Part shown: positions 7,881 to 16,818 of the stretch, piece after piece
How the letters are laid out: every line of letters starts with the position of its first letter
How positions within the stretch are numbered: the first letter of the stretch is position 1
Origin: Clostridia bacterium
Lineage (GTDB): Bacteria; Bacillota; Clostridia; Oscillospirales; Acutalibacteraceae
NCBI GenBank assembly: GCA_017421045.1
Contig: JAFQMC010000002.1
Location: forward strand, 1-63,946
Direction: 5' to 3'
DNA: 63,946 nucleotides
Translations under genes and position numbers: made by a program
The notes under the pieces: generated by a model
Databases searched by the model: none
What the model was told of the DNA's origin: nothing
What the model saw: only the letters and a program-made list of their open reading frames with translations

Positions 7881-8804
7881 TCAGCCTATAAATGCAACGG
7901 TTTTGCCTGTTACAAGCTCGATAATGCTGATTATGGTAACTGCAACACCTGCGATAGCTGTATAAATGACAAATATGTAGGTTTTGTCGGTTTTGAGAAG
8001 CCACTTAAAGAGAGCTATGGAAAGGTATCCGACTATTGCGGCTGTCACCATACCGACGATAACGGGACCAATATCAACACTGAGTCCACCCTCGGCAGAG
8101 AGGGCATCAAAAAGCTCAAGCACTGCGGCAGCAAGGATTGAAGGAATTGCCAGAATGAAGGTGTAGTCCAGAGCATTCTGCTTACTGATACCTCTTGCCT
8201 GCCCTGCAGCAAGTGTTGAACCTGAACGGGAAAGTCCGGGGAAGATTGCGGCTACAACCTGAACGCAACCAACGGTCAGTGCATCCACAACGGTGTAACG
8301 CTCCTTTGCCTGAACTTTGCCCGAAGCTATCAGTTGCTCTCTGCGCTTGTTCATAATGATACCTGCTGTGAGAAGTCCCGAGGTGAGAAGCAAGGATATG
8401 CCGGTGATGATGAAATACTTTGCATCGCCGCTGAACAAATCGGCAAGATCTTTGATCTTCATATCGTTTCCTATAGGTACAAACAAAAGGAACAAGGGCA
8501 GAAGTCCGATTATGAGCATCATAACCATATTTCTGTCATCGTCCATATTTCTGAAGCTGAACTTACCTGTGAATATGTCTTTTATCATTCCGAATACAGC
8601 TTTGATAAGACGCCAGATAAGCTTGTGATAAAAAGCACAGACAGAAACAAGCGTACCCACGTGAAGCATTACATTAAAGAACAGGTTGTTCTCTGTAATG
8701 CCGAAGAAATGCTGAAAAATATTAAGATGTCCGCTGCTGGATACAGGGAGAAACTCGGTGAGTCCTTGAACGATTCCCTGTAAAATAGAAAGTATGTAGT
8801 CCAT
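7881..8804 (-). CDS. uppP: Undecaprenyl-diphosphatase UppP (BacA)
   Basis: This integral membrane enzyme dephosphorylates undecaprenyl diphosphate, recycling the lipid carrier used for peptidoglycan and surface polysaccharide. The 307-residue product has the family motifs GLTEFLPVSSSGHL near the N-terminus and PGLSRSGSTLAAG in the middle, with about eight hydrophobic segments. The AGGAGG site precedes the ATG. It supplies carrier for both MurC-dependent wall synthesis and the polysaccharide cluster of this window. A 7-bp inverted repeat with arms two helical turns apart lies upstream (8846-8873). Confidence 0.97.
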   Translation of the reverse strand: MDYILSILQGIVQGLTEFLPVSSSGHLNIFQHFFGITENNLFFNVMLHVGTLVSVCAFYHKLIWRLIKAVFGMIKDIFTGKFSFRNMDDDRNMVMMLIIGLLPLFLLFVPIGNDMKIKDLADLFSGDAKYFIITGISLLLTSGLLTAGIIMNKRREQLIASGKVQAKERYTVVDALTVGCVQVVAAIFPGLSRSGSTLAAGQARGISKQNALDYTFILAIPSILAAAVLELFDALSAEGGLSVDIGPVIVGMVTAAIVGYLSIALFKWLLKTDKTYIFVIYTAIAGVAVTIISIIELVTGKTVAFIG

Positions 8805-8845
8805 TTTTCCTCCTAATATACCTTTGTTTTATATATATGTACGGC

Positions 8846-8873
8846 TGTATCAACTACATAGAAGTATGATACA
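8846..8873. repeat. Inverted repeat upstream of uppP
   Basis: TGTATCA (8846-8852) and TGATACA (8867-8873) are perfect inverted arms with centres 21 bp apart, the geometry expected for a dimeric regulator binding one face of the helix. No T-tract follows. It lies 42 bp before the uppP start. Confidence 0.5.
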
Positions 8874-8895
8874 TATCCGTTAAGAAACCGAAAGG

Positions 8896-9672
8896 TTATC
8901 CTTGACTGTATTCGTCAATCATATCATACAGCCGATTCATTGCGTCTGAAAGAGAACCGACAGAGTCGATAAGTCCCTCATCCACAGCTTCCTGCCCTTC
9001 AAGTATTGTGCCGATATCCATAACAAGCTCCCCTGTATTGAGGACAAGCTCGTTATATCTTTCTTTGGAAATTCCAGAATTGTCTGAGACAAAGGTAGTA
9101 ATTCTGTCCTGCATTTTCCGAAAATACTCGAAGGTCTGGGGAGCACCAACGGTAAGCCCTGTGGTGCGCACAGGGTGCACCGTCATAGAAGCACTTTTGG
9201 CAATAAAACTAAACTTAGAGGCAACAGCAAGCGGAATGCCGATTGAGTGGCCTCCTCCCAGGACAATAGAAACCACTGGTTTTTTCATGCCTGCAATAAC
9301 CTCGGCTATTGCAAGTCCTGCTTCTACGTCTCCTCCACAGGTATTGAGGAGAATCATAAGCCCAGCTATACGATCATCCTCTTCAACCGCCACAAGTTGC
9401 GGAATCACATGCTCATACTTGGTGGCTTTGCTCTGAGACGGTAGGATATAGTGTCCTTCGATCTGGCCAACGATGGTGAGGCAGTGCACTACCCTGCCGT
9501 CACGATTTACAAGCACTGAACCGGTTTCGTTGATCTGCTCTGTGTGTTGCTCGTTTATGGGACTGTCGTTTTCAACGCTTGATTCTTCTTCGCTGCAAGG
9601 ATTCTTTACAAAGGAATCATCCTCACTGCTGTGTTGGTTATGGTTTTTGCTGTTCCTTGAATTCTTCATCAT
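8896..9672 (-). CDS. ClpP-family serine protease, TepA-like
   Basis: The product belongs to the ClpP/crotonase fold group and matches the translocation-enhancing (TepA) branch. From the ATG at 9672 (TGAGGTG upstream) it has 258 residues. The first 65 are polar and probably disordered. The protease domain shows GQIEGHYILPSQSKATKYEH, the oxyanion segment LLNTCGGDVEAGLAIAE, the presumed nucleophile in GGGHSIGIPLA and a His in VHPVR, close to the ClpP Ser-His pattern. The upstream in-frame extension to 9723 lacks a ribosome site. The substrate is unknown. It precedes uppP and ftsK on the same strand. Confidence 0.85.
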   Translation of the reverse strand: MMKNSRNSKNHNQHSSEDDSFVKNPCSEEESSVENDSPINEQHTEQINETGSVLVNRDGRVVHCLTIVGQIEGHYILPSQSKATKYEHVIPQLVAVEEDDRIAGLMILLNTCGGDVEAGLAIAEVIAGMKKPVVSIVLGGGHSIGIPLAVASKFSFIAKSASMTVHPVRTTGLTVGAPQTFEYFRKMQDRITTFVSDNSGISKERYNELVLNTGELVMDIGTILEGQEAVDEGLIDSVGSLSDAMNRLYDMIDEYSQG

Positions 9673-9862
9673 AATGCACCTCAGGAATAGTCTGCCCCAT
9701 AAAGCACAATATAATGTATACAATTAAAATTATTATATCATTACTTAGTAAAATCTTCAAGGATTATATGTATATTTATTATTAATATTAGTGATTTTTC
9801 TTTTTGGGAATATTTAATTATTTATTTGTGGTATGCTACTCTTAACTAAGGAGTGAAAATAT

Positions 9863-11155
9863 TTGGATACTGACATAAACAACACGGTTATCGTTGTATA
9901 TTCCGTAATTATCGTTATTCTGATTGCGCTTTCAGCTTTTTGCTCTTGCACCGAGACGGCGTTCTCCTCTGCAAGCACAATAAGGCTGAAAAAATGGGCT
10001 GACGAAGGCAACAAGAAAGCAAAACGCGCCCTGAAAATTGCAGACAATTTTGACAAAGCACTGACCGCAATACTGATTCTTAATAACATTGTTAACCTTG
10101 GATGCTCTGCACTTGCAACCGTGCTGTGCATCGAACTTTTCGGTGACTACGGCGCAGCTATCGCCACTGGCGCTACTACTCTGCTTGTTCTCACCTTCGG
10201 AGAAATCATCCCCAAATGCTTCGGCAAGGAAAAATGCGACAAAATCTCTATTTCTGTGGCAGGGCTTCTGAATGCTTTGATTGTGATTCTGACACCTCTT
10301 GTCTACTTCTTCATATGGATTAAGAAGCTGGCGCTCAAGGCACTGCACGTAAAAAGCGAAGACCCGACCGTTACTGAAGATGAACTGAAATATATTGTTG
10401 AAAGCATCGAGGAACAGGGTATACTGGAACAGCAGGAAAGCGAAATGGTACGTTCGGTACTTGACTTTGACGAAACTACTGTTGCCGAGGTACTGACTCC
10501 CCGAGTAGATGTGATAGCTATCAACATTGAAGATAACAAGAAAACCGTTCTCAAAACAATCAGAGAACACAGATACTCCCGTATCCCCGTATACAGAGAC
10601 AGCGTTGATAACGTGGTAGGTATTCTGCACACCTGGGACTATCTGGACACTATCGCCAAGGGCAAAGACCCTGTACTGCAGAAGCTGATTGTACCTGCTC
10701 ACTTCATTTTCCACACACAGGACCTGTCTACGACTTTGTCTGAATTCAGACGCCGCAGACTGCATATCGCCGTCGTAACTGACGAATATGGCGGAACCAT
10801 GGGAATTGTTACTATGGAAGATCTGCTGGAGGAGATAGTCGGCGAAATATGGGATGAAGACGAAGAGATTGAAACTGACAGTCAGAAAATATCAGACCGA
10901 TGCTGGAGAATCAGCGGAGACATGGAGCTTGACGATTTCTTCAAGCTCTTCAACATCAACAGACGAGAGATTGAAAGTGACAGTGTGACTGTGGGCGGTT
11001 TCATCTTTGAGATTCTGGGCACCATACCGAAACAAGGTTACTGCTTTGAATATAAGAATCTGAGCATCAAAGTTGACAGCATTACCGACCAACGCATTGA
11101 CACAGCAACCGTTAAACTGCTTGAAGTCGAAGAAAACGTTGAAGAGGACGACTGA
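9863..11155 (+). CDS. CNNM/CorC-family transmembrane protein with CBS domains
   Basis: This family (often annotated HlyC/CorC or hemolysin) is linked to magnesium/cobalt efflux. The 430-residue product has a DUF21/CNNM membrane region with three or four helices (about 8-165, FCSCTETAFSSAS and TFGEIIPKCFGK visible), a CBS pair (about 200-330; LTPRVDVIAI and DEYGGTMGIVTMEDLLEEIVGEIWDE pieces) and a C-terminal CorC_HlyC domain. The start is TTG at 9863 with AAGGAG (9848-9853) nine bases upstream. It is a single-gene plus-strand unit between two minus-strand blocks, closed by a strong terminator. The transported ion is not evident. Confidence 0.92.
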   Translation: MDTDINNTVIVVYSVIIVILIALSAFCSCTETAFSSASTIRLKKWADEGNKKAKRALKIADNFDKALTAILILNNIVNLGCSALATVLCIELFGDYGAAIATGATTLLVLTFGEIIPKCFGKEKCDKISISVAGLLNALIVILTPLVYFFIWIKKLALKALHVKSEDPTVTEDELKYIVESIEEQGILEQQESEMVRSVLDFDETTVAEVLTPRVDVIAINIEDNKKTVLKTIREHRYSRIPVYRDSVDNVVGILHTWDYLDTIAKGKDPVLQKLIVPAHFIFHTQDLSTTLSEFRRRRLHIAVVTDEYGGTMGIVTMEDLLEEIVGEIWDEDEEIETDSQKISDRCWRISGDMELDDFFKLFNINRREIESDSVTVGGFIFEILGTIPKQGYCFEYKNLSIKVDSITDQRIDTATVKLLEVEENVEEDD

Positions 11156-11182
11156 GTCAGCATCTAGCCTATAAATATTATC

Positions 11183-11218
11183 AGCCTGAGCTAACGCATT
11201 ATAGCTCAGGCTTTGTTT
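11183..11218 (+). terminator. Terminator of the CNNM gene
   Basis: AGCCTGAGCT (11183-11192) pairs with AGCTCAGGCT (11203-11212), followed by TTGTTTTTT. It overlaps the last codons of the convergent minus-strand gene, so the two transcripts end tail to tail. Confidence 0.88.
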
Positions 11219-11628
11219 TTTGCAGGAGTGCAGTCAAATCTATGTGTCATAAACCGACACAGCACGCTTATGGGGATTGACAGAATCCCCCACAGAACGC
11301 TGTAGAAAATACATATCTGACCCAGAAGATTCAAAGGCATCGCAGAATAATCCCACACACCGAGACCGAGCCAGAGGTTCACAATACAGCCTACATAGAA
11401 CTCCATACCCGTGATGATAAGGGAGCCGATGACACATCGCTCGGGTACAGAAAGACGCGGGAATCGTCCGTACAGTTTATATAGAATCAGGAAACAAGCT
11501 CCGCCTGTGAGTACCATTGACCAGTGGGTGCGCTGTCTCCATAATATTTCAATCAATCCGTAAGAAACTCCGCCTACCGCAAACAAGAAGGCATCCTGCT
11601 TTAGTTTTTTCAGCATATACATCACCAA
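11206..11628 (-). CDS. Small membrane protein, putative ABC-transporter type IV (CmpB-like)
   Basis: The product has up to 140 residues with four hydrophobic segments. The motif WDYSAMPLNLLGQICIFYSVLW resembles the conserved tryptophan/asparagine signature of the CmpB-like family of Firmicute membrane proteins. No biochemical role is firmly established for that family. Starts at 11628, 11622 or 11616 are possible; the last, MLKKLK, has GGTGATG at the best spacing. The stop codon lies inside the terminator hairpin of the convergent gene. No partner ATPase is adjacent, so the ABC label should be read as a family name only. Confidence 0.7.
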   Translation of the reverse strand: MVMYMLKKLKQDAFLFAVGGVSYGLIEILWRQRTHWSMVLTGGACFLILYKLYGRFPRLSVPERCVIGSLIITGMEFYVGCIVNLWLGLGVWDYSAMPLNLLGQICIFYSVLWGILSIPISVLCRFMTHRFDCTPAKNKA

Positions 11629-11660
11629 GGATAGGATGTGCGGATATTAATTTACAATAC

Positions 11661-11706
11661 TAAAAACATATAAAAGAGGCATTGACAACTTCTGTCAACG
11701 CCTCTT
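11661..11706 (-). terminator. Terminator of rubrerythrin
   Basis: On the minus strand AAGAGGCGTTGACA pairs with TGTCAATGCCTCTT (11706-11673, one G-U) around a GAAGT-like loop, followed by TTATATGTTTTTA. Confidence 0.88.
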
Positions 11707-11734
11707 GAAATCTACAGATGTAAATAATCAAAGA

Positions 11735-12268
11735 TTAATAGTTCTCTGGCTTAATCTTGAAGTAAGCCTGGGGATGGAAGCAAACGGGACATACCTCGGG
11801 TGCTTCTGTGCCGACAACGATGTGGCCGCAGTTGGAGCACTCCCAGATTACGATGGAGCCCTTCTTGAATACCTGACCCTCGGTTACGTTTGCAAGAAGC
11901 TTGCGATAGCGCTCCTCGTGAGCCTTCTCGATCTTTGCTACGCCCTCAAACTGGTCAGCGATAGCATCGAAGCCCTCTTCTCTTGCCTCTTTAGCAAATG
12001 TTGCGTACATATCTGTCCACTCGTAGTTCTCACCCTCAGCAGCTGCCTCCAGGTTCTCAGCAGTTGTGCCGATACCGTTCAGGTGCTTGAACCAGAGCTT
12101 TGCGTGCTCTTTCTCGTTATTAGCTGTTGCCTCGAAAAGCTCTGCAATCTGAACATAGCCTTCCTTGCGAGCTTTGGATGCGAAATATGTGTACTTGTTT
12201 CTTGCCTGAGACTCGCCTGCAAATGCTGCCTGCAGATTAGCCTCTGTTTTTGATCCCTTTAAATTCAT
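11735..12268 (-). CDS. rbr: Rubrerythrin
   Basis: This non-haem di-iron peroxidase reduces hydrogen peroxide in the cytoplasm of anaerobes. The 177-residue product has a ferritin-like four-helix domain with the iron-ligand glutamates in [27 protein letters not shown] and [11 protein letters not shown]-terminal rubredoxin-like FeS4 domain carries CSNCG and CPVC. The GAGGTG site precedes the ATG. A 7-1-7 palindrome 33 bp upstream matches the architecture of PerR/Fur operators, which fits peroxide-responsive control known for rubrerythrins in clostridia. Confidence 0.97.
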   Translation of the reverse strand: MNLKGSKTEANLQAAFAGESQARNKYTYFASKARKEGYVQIAELFEATANNEKEHAKLWFKHLNGIGTTAENLEAAAEGENYEWTDMYATFAKEAREEGFDAIADQFEGVAKIEKAHEERYRKLLANVTEGQVFKKGSIVIWECSNCGHIVVGTEAPEVCPVCFHPQAYFKIKPENY

Positions 12269-12300
12269 AATAACACCTCGTTAAATAATTTCTATAAAAT

Positions 12301-12315
12301 CAGTAATCATTACTG
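12301..12315. promoter_or_regulatory. PerR/Fur-type operator (7-1-7 palindrome) upstream of rubrerythrin
   Basis: CAGTAAT-C-ATTACTG is a perfect 7-1-7 inverted repeat, extended by flanking A and T runs. PerR and Fur boxes have the same 7-1-7 form with the shared TAATnATTA core. A TTGAAT (12325-12320) on the minus strand suggests the site falls within the promoter. Confidence 0.6.
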
Positions 12316-12335
12316 TTTTATTCAAATATATTATA

Positions 12336-12926
12336 TTACAGTAGACGGAGTTTGTCAAGAATTTCTTGCTTTGAATACAAAGAATTTATTACCTCCAGCA
12401 ATGCATTTGCCGAGAGATAAGTAGGAAGTCCCAAGGATGTGAGGAGTTTTTTTCTCATCTCGGCTGAATTTTCTCTGCCGGATAGTCCCATTTCGTACAT
12501 ATCGGATTTGGTGAGGTACTCTCTCTCAATGGCTTCCGGTTCGGAATCGTCTATCGTAACACCACAACGTTGCAGGGCATCACGGAGTATATCCTCGCTG
12601 AGTCCTTCAACGCCAAGTAAACCTTCTTTTGAGGATTTTTCCTTGCGCTTTTCTTTTCCCTCTATCTGCGGAACATAGCAGTGCTTCACGTTTCCGTCTT
12701 TCACTATACCTCGGAGAAAATTGCGTATAACGAAACCTGCAGAGTCGCTGTCGGTCATGACGACCAGACCTCTCTCCTGCGAAAGCTTGCGGATAAGCTG
12801 TTGATTCTCTTTATCCTTAAAAACACGGAAACCGGATGTTGTGATAATTGGTGCATCAATAAACTCTTTGAGACGCTGCTTGTCATATTTGCCCTCGACG
12901 ATTACGGCTTCTTTTATCTTAAGCAT
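12336..12926 (-). CDS. rnmV: Ribonuclease M5
   Basis: This Toprim-domain endonuclease carries out the final maturation of 5S rRNA in low-G+C Gram-positives. From the ATG at 12926 (GGGAG upstream) the protein has 196 residues. The Toprim signature is visible as EAVIVEGKYDK near the N-terminus and VVMTDSDSAGFVIRN about 60 residues later. The C-terminal half is the M5-specific domain. The start codon overlaps the end of holA by eight bases, so the two are translationally coupled. The more upstream ATG at 12965 lies inside holA and was rejected. Confidence 0.93.
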   Translation of the reverse strand: MLKIKEAVIVEGKYDKQRLKEFIDAPIITTSGFRVFKDKENQQLIRKLSQERGLVVMTDSDSAGFVIRNFLRGIVKDGNVKHCYVPQIEGKEKRKEKSSKEGLLGVEGLSEDILRDALQRCGVTIDDSEPEAIEREYLTKSDMYEMGLSGRENSAEMRKKLLTSLGLPTYLSANALLEVINSLYSKQEILDKLRLL

Positions 12927-14004
12927 AGTCAAGCTCCCGTTTTGCAATGAGTACAAGGTCTGCAATCAGCTTTTCCACTGCGGCCTCTTCGTTCATAGAG
13001 GTCGAGTTCATCTTTGCATTAAGACTCACTATCTCCCCCATGCTCTCTCTCAGAGCATTTGTGGAGAGGCGGTCGGCTTTTTTGACAGCTTTATTGAGCG
13101 CCCAGGTGCGGTTGCCGTACTTGAAGAAATCCGCTGTATCCTTCATATTACCACCTGATGCGGTAGTTACACGGGCACGATAGAGGTCTACATAAGCGAG
13201 TCCCAGAAGTCGCACAATTCCGCGCGGATCCTCGCGTTGTGCAAAGAGCTGATAGAGCTGTGTGTAGGCTTTATCGGTGTTGCCGTAAATGACATTATCC
13301 ACCATATCAAACACGCGGGCTTCCAGCTTCTTGATGACTATGGTATCCACCATTTCGATGGTGATTTCTTCGCTTTCTCCTGCAAAGGCGCAGAGCTTAT
13401 CAAGCTCAAAACGAAGGGTTGCAAGATCAGTTCCGCTATAGTAGATAATCTTAGATGCTACAGGCAAGGATAACTTCTTGCCCATTTTGTCTGCCCATTT
13501 GGCAAGCTGATGCTCAAGTGCTACGGCAGTTCGCATATTTATCTCTGCAACGGCACCCATGCCATGCTTTTCTACTGCATCGCAGAAAGGCTTGAAACGG
13601 CTTCTTGGTTTCTTTTCGTCGTTGTTTGACGGCTTATCTTTTGCCACAACTGCGCAATAGCTGAAAATGAGCACGGTGGTATCGGGAACGGATTTTATCA
13701 ACTCTTTGAGAGAATCATAATCTTCTTTTGAGAGCTTGCTCACGTCCATATCCGATACAAGCACGCAGTTGTATTCAGACATAAAAGGAACTACACCAAT
13801 GGCGGCGGCGAGGCTGTTGAGGTCTGCACTGCCTGAAAACTCGTGATATGCAAACTCTGAGGGGTCAGTTCCTGCCACGGCTTTTACAAGTTCTTTTGTA
13901 TAGAACTTCACAAGATATTTCTCGTCACCGAATATCACATATATATTATTGAATTTTTTTGATGATATATGCTTTTTTAAGCTTTTTTCGTCAAAGTAGG
14001 CCAT
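12919..14004 (-). CDS. holA: DNA polymerase III subunit delta
   Basis: This is the clamp-loader subunit that opens the beta clamp. The product is about 361 residues from the ATG at 14004 with GAGG five bases before it; a GTG at 14010 overlaps that site. It shows YVIFGDEKYLVKFY at the N-terminus, the degenerate AAA-like fold with VLIFSYC, and the C-terminal helical domain beginning VFDMVDNVIYGNTDKAY. The family is divergent, and the order comEC-holA is typical of Firmicutes. It overlaps rnmV downstream and follows comEC after seven bases. Confidence 0.92.
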   Translation of the reverse strand: MAYFDEKSLKKHISSKKFNNIYVIFGDEKYLVKFYTKELVKAVAGTDPSEFAYHEFSGSADLNSLAAAIGVVPFMSEYNCVLVSDMDVSKLSKEDYDSLKELIKSVPDTTVLIFSYCAVVAKDKPSNNDEKKPRSRFKPFCDAVEKHGMGAVAEINMRTAVALEHQLAKWADKMGKKLSLPVASKIIYYSGTDLATLRFELDKLCAFAGESEEITIEMVDTIVIKKLEARVFDMVDNVIYGNTDKAYTQLYQLFAQREDPRGIVRLLGLAYVDLYRARVTTASGGNMKDTADFFKYGNRTWALNKAVKKADRLSTNALRESMGEIVSLNAKMNSTSMNEEAAVEKLIADLVLIAKRELDYA

Positions 14005-14011
14005 ACGCACC

Positions 14012-16204
14012 TCAGGAATGAATCTTTATATCATATAAAATATCCGAGCCTGTTATTACCCTATCAGCAACCGAAGCGCCGACAACCGACGTGGCGGATG
14101 CCTTATGGTCACTGCCGGGGACGATGAGCGTATCACATTGGAGCAGTCCCATATTATCTGCTATATCCCGGGTAATAACAATATCAGGAGAAAGAAATTG
14201 TTTGTTGAGGTCGGCACAATCGCCATCCTCGGGAATAATGAGAACTTCTTTATCCCCTGCATAAACGTATTCAAAAACTACATCGTCACAGGGAATCAGC
14301 AAAACCACAGCTTTATTCCACAAATACAGCTCGTACTCTGTGCTGAAAAACGTCTCTGAGCTTTCGTTGGATGATTGCTCTGACTCAGCGAATTCCATAT
14401 CATTATCATACCTCAAAACATGTTCATAGTCAAACTTATTTACCAGATTCTCCCTGTATACTTCTGAGTAGGCACCCGGAGTTTCTACTAAAACGTCTGC
14501 CTCACCGGGAGTGATAGTATCCACTGCATCAGTAAGAGCATAGGGCTTTGTTTTTCCTCCTCCACAGCAGAGAACCGCGTGGCCTGCAGAGCTTTGAAGA
14601 ATTACTGACAAGCCTTTTCCTGTATCGGGAATACGGAGTGTGAGGGTATTCTGCGCCCTGAAGCTATATGACACAGAGCCGAAAGCAAGTATCAGCACAG
14701 AAAGTACAACTGTCAGCTGATATGCGGTTTTTGTTCTTATAATAACTGCTACGGCTATCAGGATAAAAATCACAGCTAAAGAATAGTAAAAATAAGCTTT
14801 GTCTGTATGGGCAAAAGAAAATGGTATTCCCGACAACAGAGTAGACACAGCAATTACATAGTCATAATAGAGCGTGAGCAAAAAGGCAACCAGATCACAT
14901 ATAAATAACAGAAAACCGATATAGTGAGTTACAATACATATGAGAACAAGAATTAGAACCACAAAAAGCACGGGGACTATAAGCAGATTTGCAACAAGGG
15001 AAACTGTAGAAAAACCGCCAAACATCAGAATAGCTATGGGCAGAGTCCAGATTGTTGCACACAATGATGTTGTGAGGGTTGTAACAATAACATTCAGAGC
15101 CTTATGTATTACCCAAAGACCCAAAATGCGCAGGCCCTCCAGCCTGCTCATTATGGCGCTGAATATCCTACCATGCCAAAGGATTATTCCCAATGTGGCA
15201 CAGAAGGACAAAAGCATACCCACGTCGCCTACGGAATAGGGATTCTGAATACACAGCAGAAGTGCCGCAGCACCAAGAGAGTTTAGAGAATCGCTCTTTC
15301 TGTTTATAATTATCCCAATCTGGAGGATTATCATCATAATCGCAGAGCGTATGACCGGTATTCCAAACCCTGTCAGCACAGTAAAAACTATGACCATAAT
15401 TATTGTAAGTATGGGACACAGAAACCTTGATTTTTTTATTACTTTCTTCAGAAGCTTGCTGAACATAGCGGCTATCAGACTCAGATGCAGACCTGATACA
15501 ACAGCCATATGAGAGACACCCACTGAGCGCAGAAGATCTTTGACTTCCACATCTATTGCATATCTGTCCCCGAGAAATACAGCACTGTAAAAATCAGCAA
15601 CTTCATAATCAAGCTCAAGATACAGAGCACGTTTAAGTTCTGCGCGAAGTTGATAAACATAATACAGAAATGGCTTCTTCTCGGGAGATTTTACCAAAAC
15701 CTGCGGTGTATCGAATATATATGTTTTAAGGAATATTCCCTTTGACATAAGCGAACCGTTCGTGGCAGGTTCTATATCGCAGGTGAAGGTGAGCTCGTCA
15801 TAGGGTTCAGAAAAGATTGCCTCACGGGAATATATTATCATTCCTGTATTCACCGGTTTGTCGTCGATAGTGACAACATCCAGTTCATAGCAATAGTAAT
15901 CATAGGGACGATAAATTTCGCTTTTCTGCACCGCACGAACCTGCGCATATGTGTCTGAATAATTCGTCTGCACAGGCAGAACTGCTGTATATGTGAACAC
16001 AAGAAAGACAGTGGCAGAAACAATTGCAGTGACGGCAGCTACAGATAATGTGCCGTCGCGTCTGCAGGTGGGGATAATCATAGAAATCAGAAAAAGAAGA
16101 ATTCCTCCCACAGAAAAACCAATGGCGACTTTATCTCCCAAATAAAAACAGGCTGATAGCACAAAGAGACAAACAAGTCCCGTCAGTGCCAACAGCCGTT
16201 TCAT
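14012..16204 (-). CDS. comEC: ComEC/Rec2-family membrane protein with degenerate metallo-beta-lactamase domain
   Basis: ComEC forms the inner-membrane channel for uptake of single-stranded DNA in transformation. The 730-residue product has three N-terminal helices, a DUF4131-type soluble region (about 60-200), the Competence domain with roughly nine helices (SVGVSHMAVVSGLHLSLIA is the diagnostic segment) and a C-terminal region in the place of the metallo-beta-lactamase domain. In that region the usual DVGQGD start reads IPDTGKG, and the HxHxDH metal motif is absent, so nuclease activity is unlikely. No other com genes are in the window. AAGGA precedes the ATG. Confidence 0.93.
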   Translation of the reverse strand: MKRLLALTGLVCLFVLSACFYLGDKVAIGFSVGGILLFLISMIIPTCRRDGTLSVAAVTAIVSATVFLVFTYTAVLPVQTNYSDTYAQVRAVQKSEIYRPYDYYCYELDVVTIDDKPVNTGMIIYSREAIFSEPYDELTFTCDIEPATNGSLMSKGIFLKTYIFDTPQVLVKSPEKKPFLYYVYQLRAELKRALYLELDYEVADFYSAVFLGDRYAIDVEVKDLLRSVGVSHMAVVSGLHLSLIAAMFSKLLKKVIKKSRFLCPILTIIMVIVFTVLTGFGIPVIRSAIMMIILQIGIIINRKSDSLNSLGAAALLLCIQNPYSVGDVGMLLSFCATLGIILWHGRIFSAIMSRLEGLRILGLWVIHKALNVIVTTLTTSLCATIWTLPIAILMFGGFSTVSLVANLLIVPVLFVVLILVLICIVTHYIGFLLFICDLVAFLLTLYYDYVIAVSTLLSGIPFSFAHTDKAYFYYSLAVIFILIAVAVIIRTKTAYQLTVVLSVLILAFGSVSYSFRAQNTLTLRIPDTGKGLSVILQSSAGHAVLCCGGGKTKPYALTDAVDTITPGEADVLVETPGAYSEVYRENLVNKFDYEHVLRYDNDMEFAESEQSSNESSETFFSTEYELYLWNKAVVLLIPCDDVVFEYVYAGDKEVLIIPEDGDCADLNKQFLSPDIVITRDIADNMGLLQCDTLIVPGSDHKASATSVVGASVADRVITGSDILYDIKIHS

Positions 16205-16243
16205 AAAAATCAGTCCTTAAAATTGATAGTAAGTTTCAGCGGA

Positions 16244-16783
16244 TCACTTGAAGAAAAGAGGCAACTTCTCAAGGAAGATAATGTCGTCTCTGTCTGCGGC
16301 ATCGCCTTCAGCCAGAACGGCGGCTTTGCCCACAACATTGCCGCCTGCAGCCTCTACGAGTTGCTCCATCGCCTTGAGACTCTCGCCTGTGGAAATTACA
16401 TCGTCAAGAATAAGTACACGCTTGCCACGGATAGCCTTTACCTCTGTCTGACCAAGATGCAGTGTCTGCTGGTTGGCAGTTGTGATAGACTTCACGGTAA
16501 CGCTGACGGGGTTACGCATATAAACCTTGAGACCTTTGCGCGCAACAACGTACTGACCGCAACCCTGACGAGCAAACTCGTAAGCAAGAGGGATAGACTT
16601 AGCCTCGGCAGTAAGGACAACATCGTGCTCGGGGCAAACCTGAATCAGAGCCTGTGCGGCTTTCTCGGTAATCTCAATATCATTAAAAAGAATAAACGCA
16701 GCAATATCGAGCTTCTCGTTGACGGAGAACATCTCAAGCTCTCTGTCACAACCTGCAATATTCATCTTATATGTGCTTGCCAT
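16244..16783 (-). CDS. Adenine phosphoribosyltransferase-like protein
   Basis: The product is a type I phosphoribosyltransferase, 179 residues. The PRPP-binding loop is clear in VLILDDVISTGES (about residues 120-132), with a preceding YVVARKGLKVY segment seen in adenine/xanthine-type enzymes. The N-terminus differs from classical Apt, which is why I leave the symbol blank; purine salvage is the likely role. GGAGATG precedes the ATG. It follows the HIT-family gene by 35 bp and precedes comEC by 39 bp in one direction, so HIT, PRTase, comEC, holA and rnmV may be one operon. Confidence 0.85.
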   Translation of the reverse strand: MASTYKMNIAGCDRELEMFSVNEKLDIAAFILFNDIEITEKAAQALIQVCPEHDVVLTAEAKSIPLAYEFARQGCGQYVVARKGLKVYMRNPVSVTVKSITTANQQTLHLGQTEVKAIRGKRVLILDDVISTGESLKAMEQLVEAAGGNVVGKAAVLAEGDAADRDDIIFLEKLPLFFK

Positions 16784-16818
16784 AATAAATCATCTCCGAA
16801 TTTGTATTGTTATCTGAT

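Noticed and set aside
9932..10765. A 277-codon minus-strand frame inside the CNNM gene
   Set aside because: Antisense of a well-supported coding region, with no ribosome-binding site.
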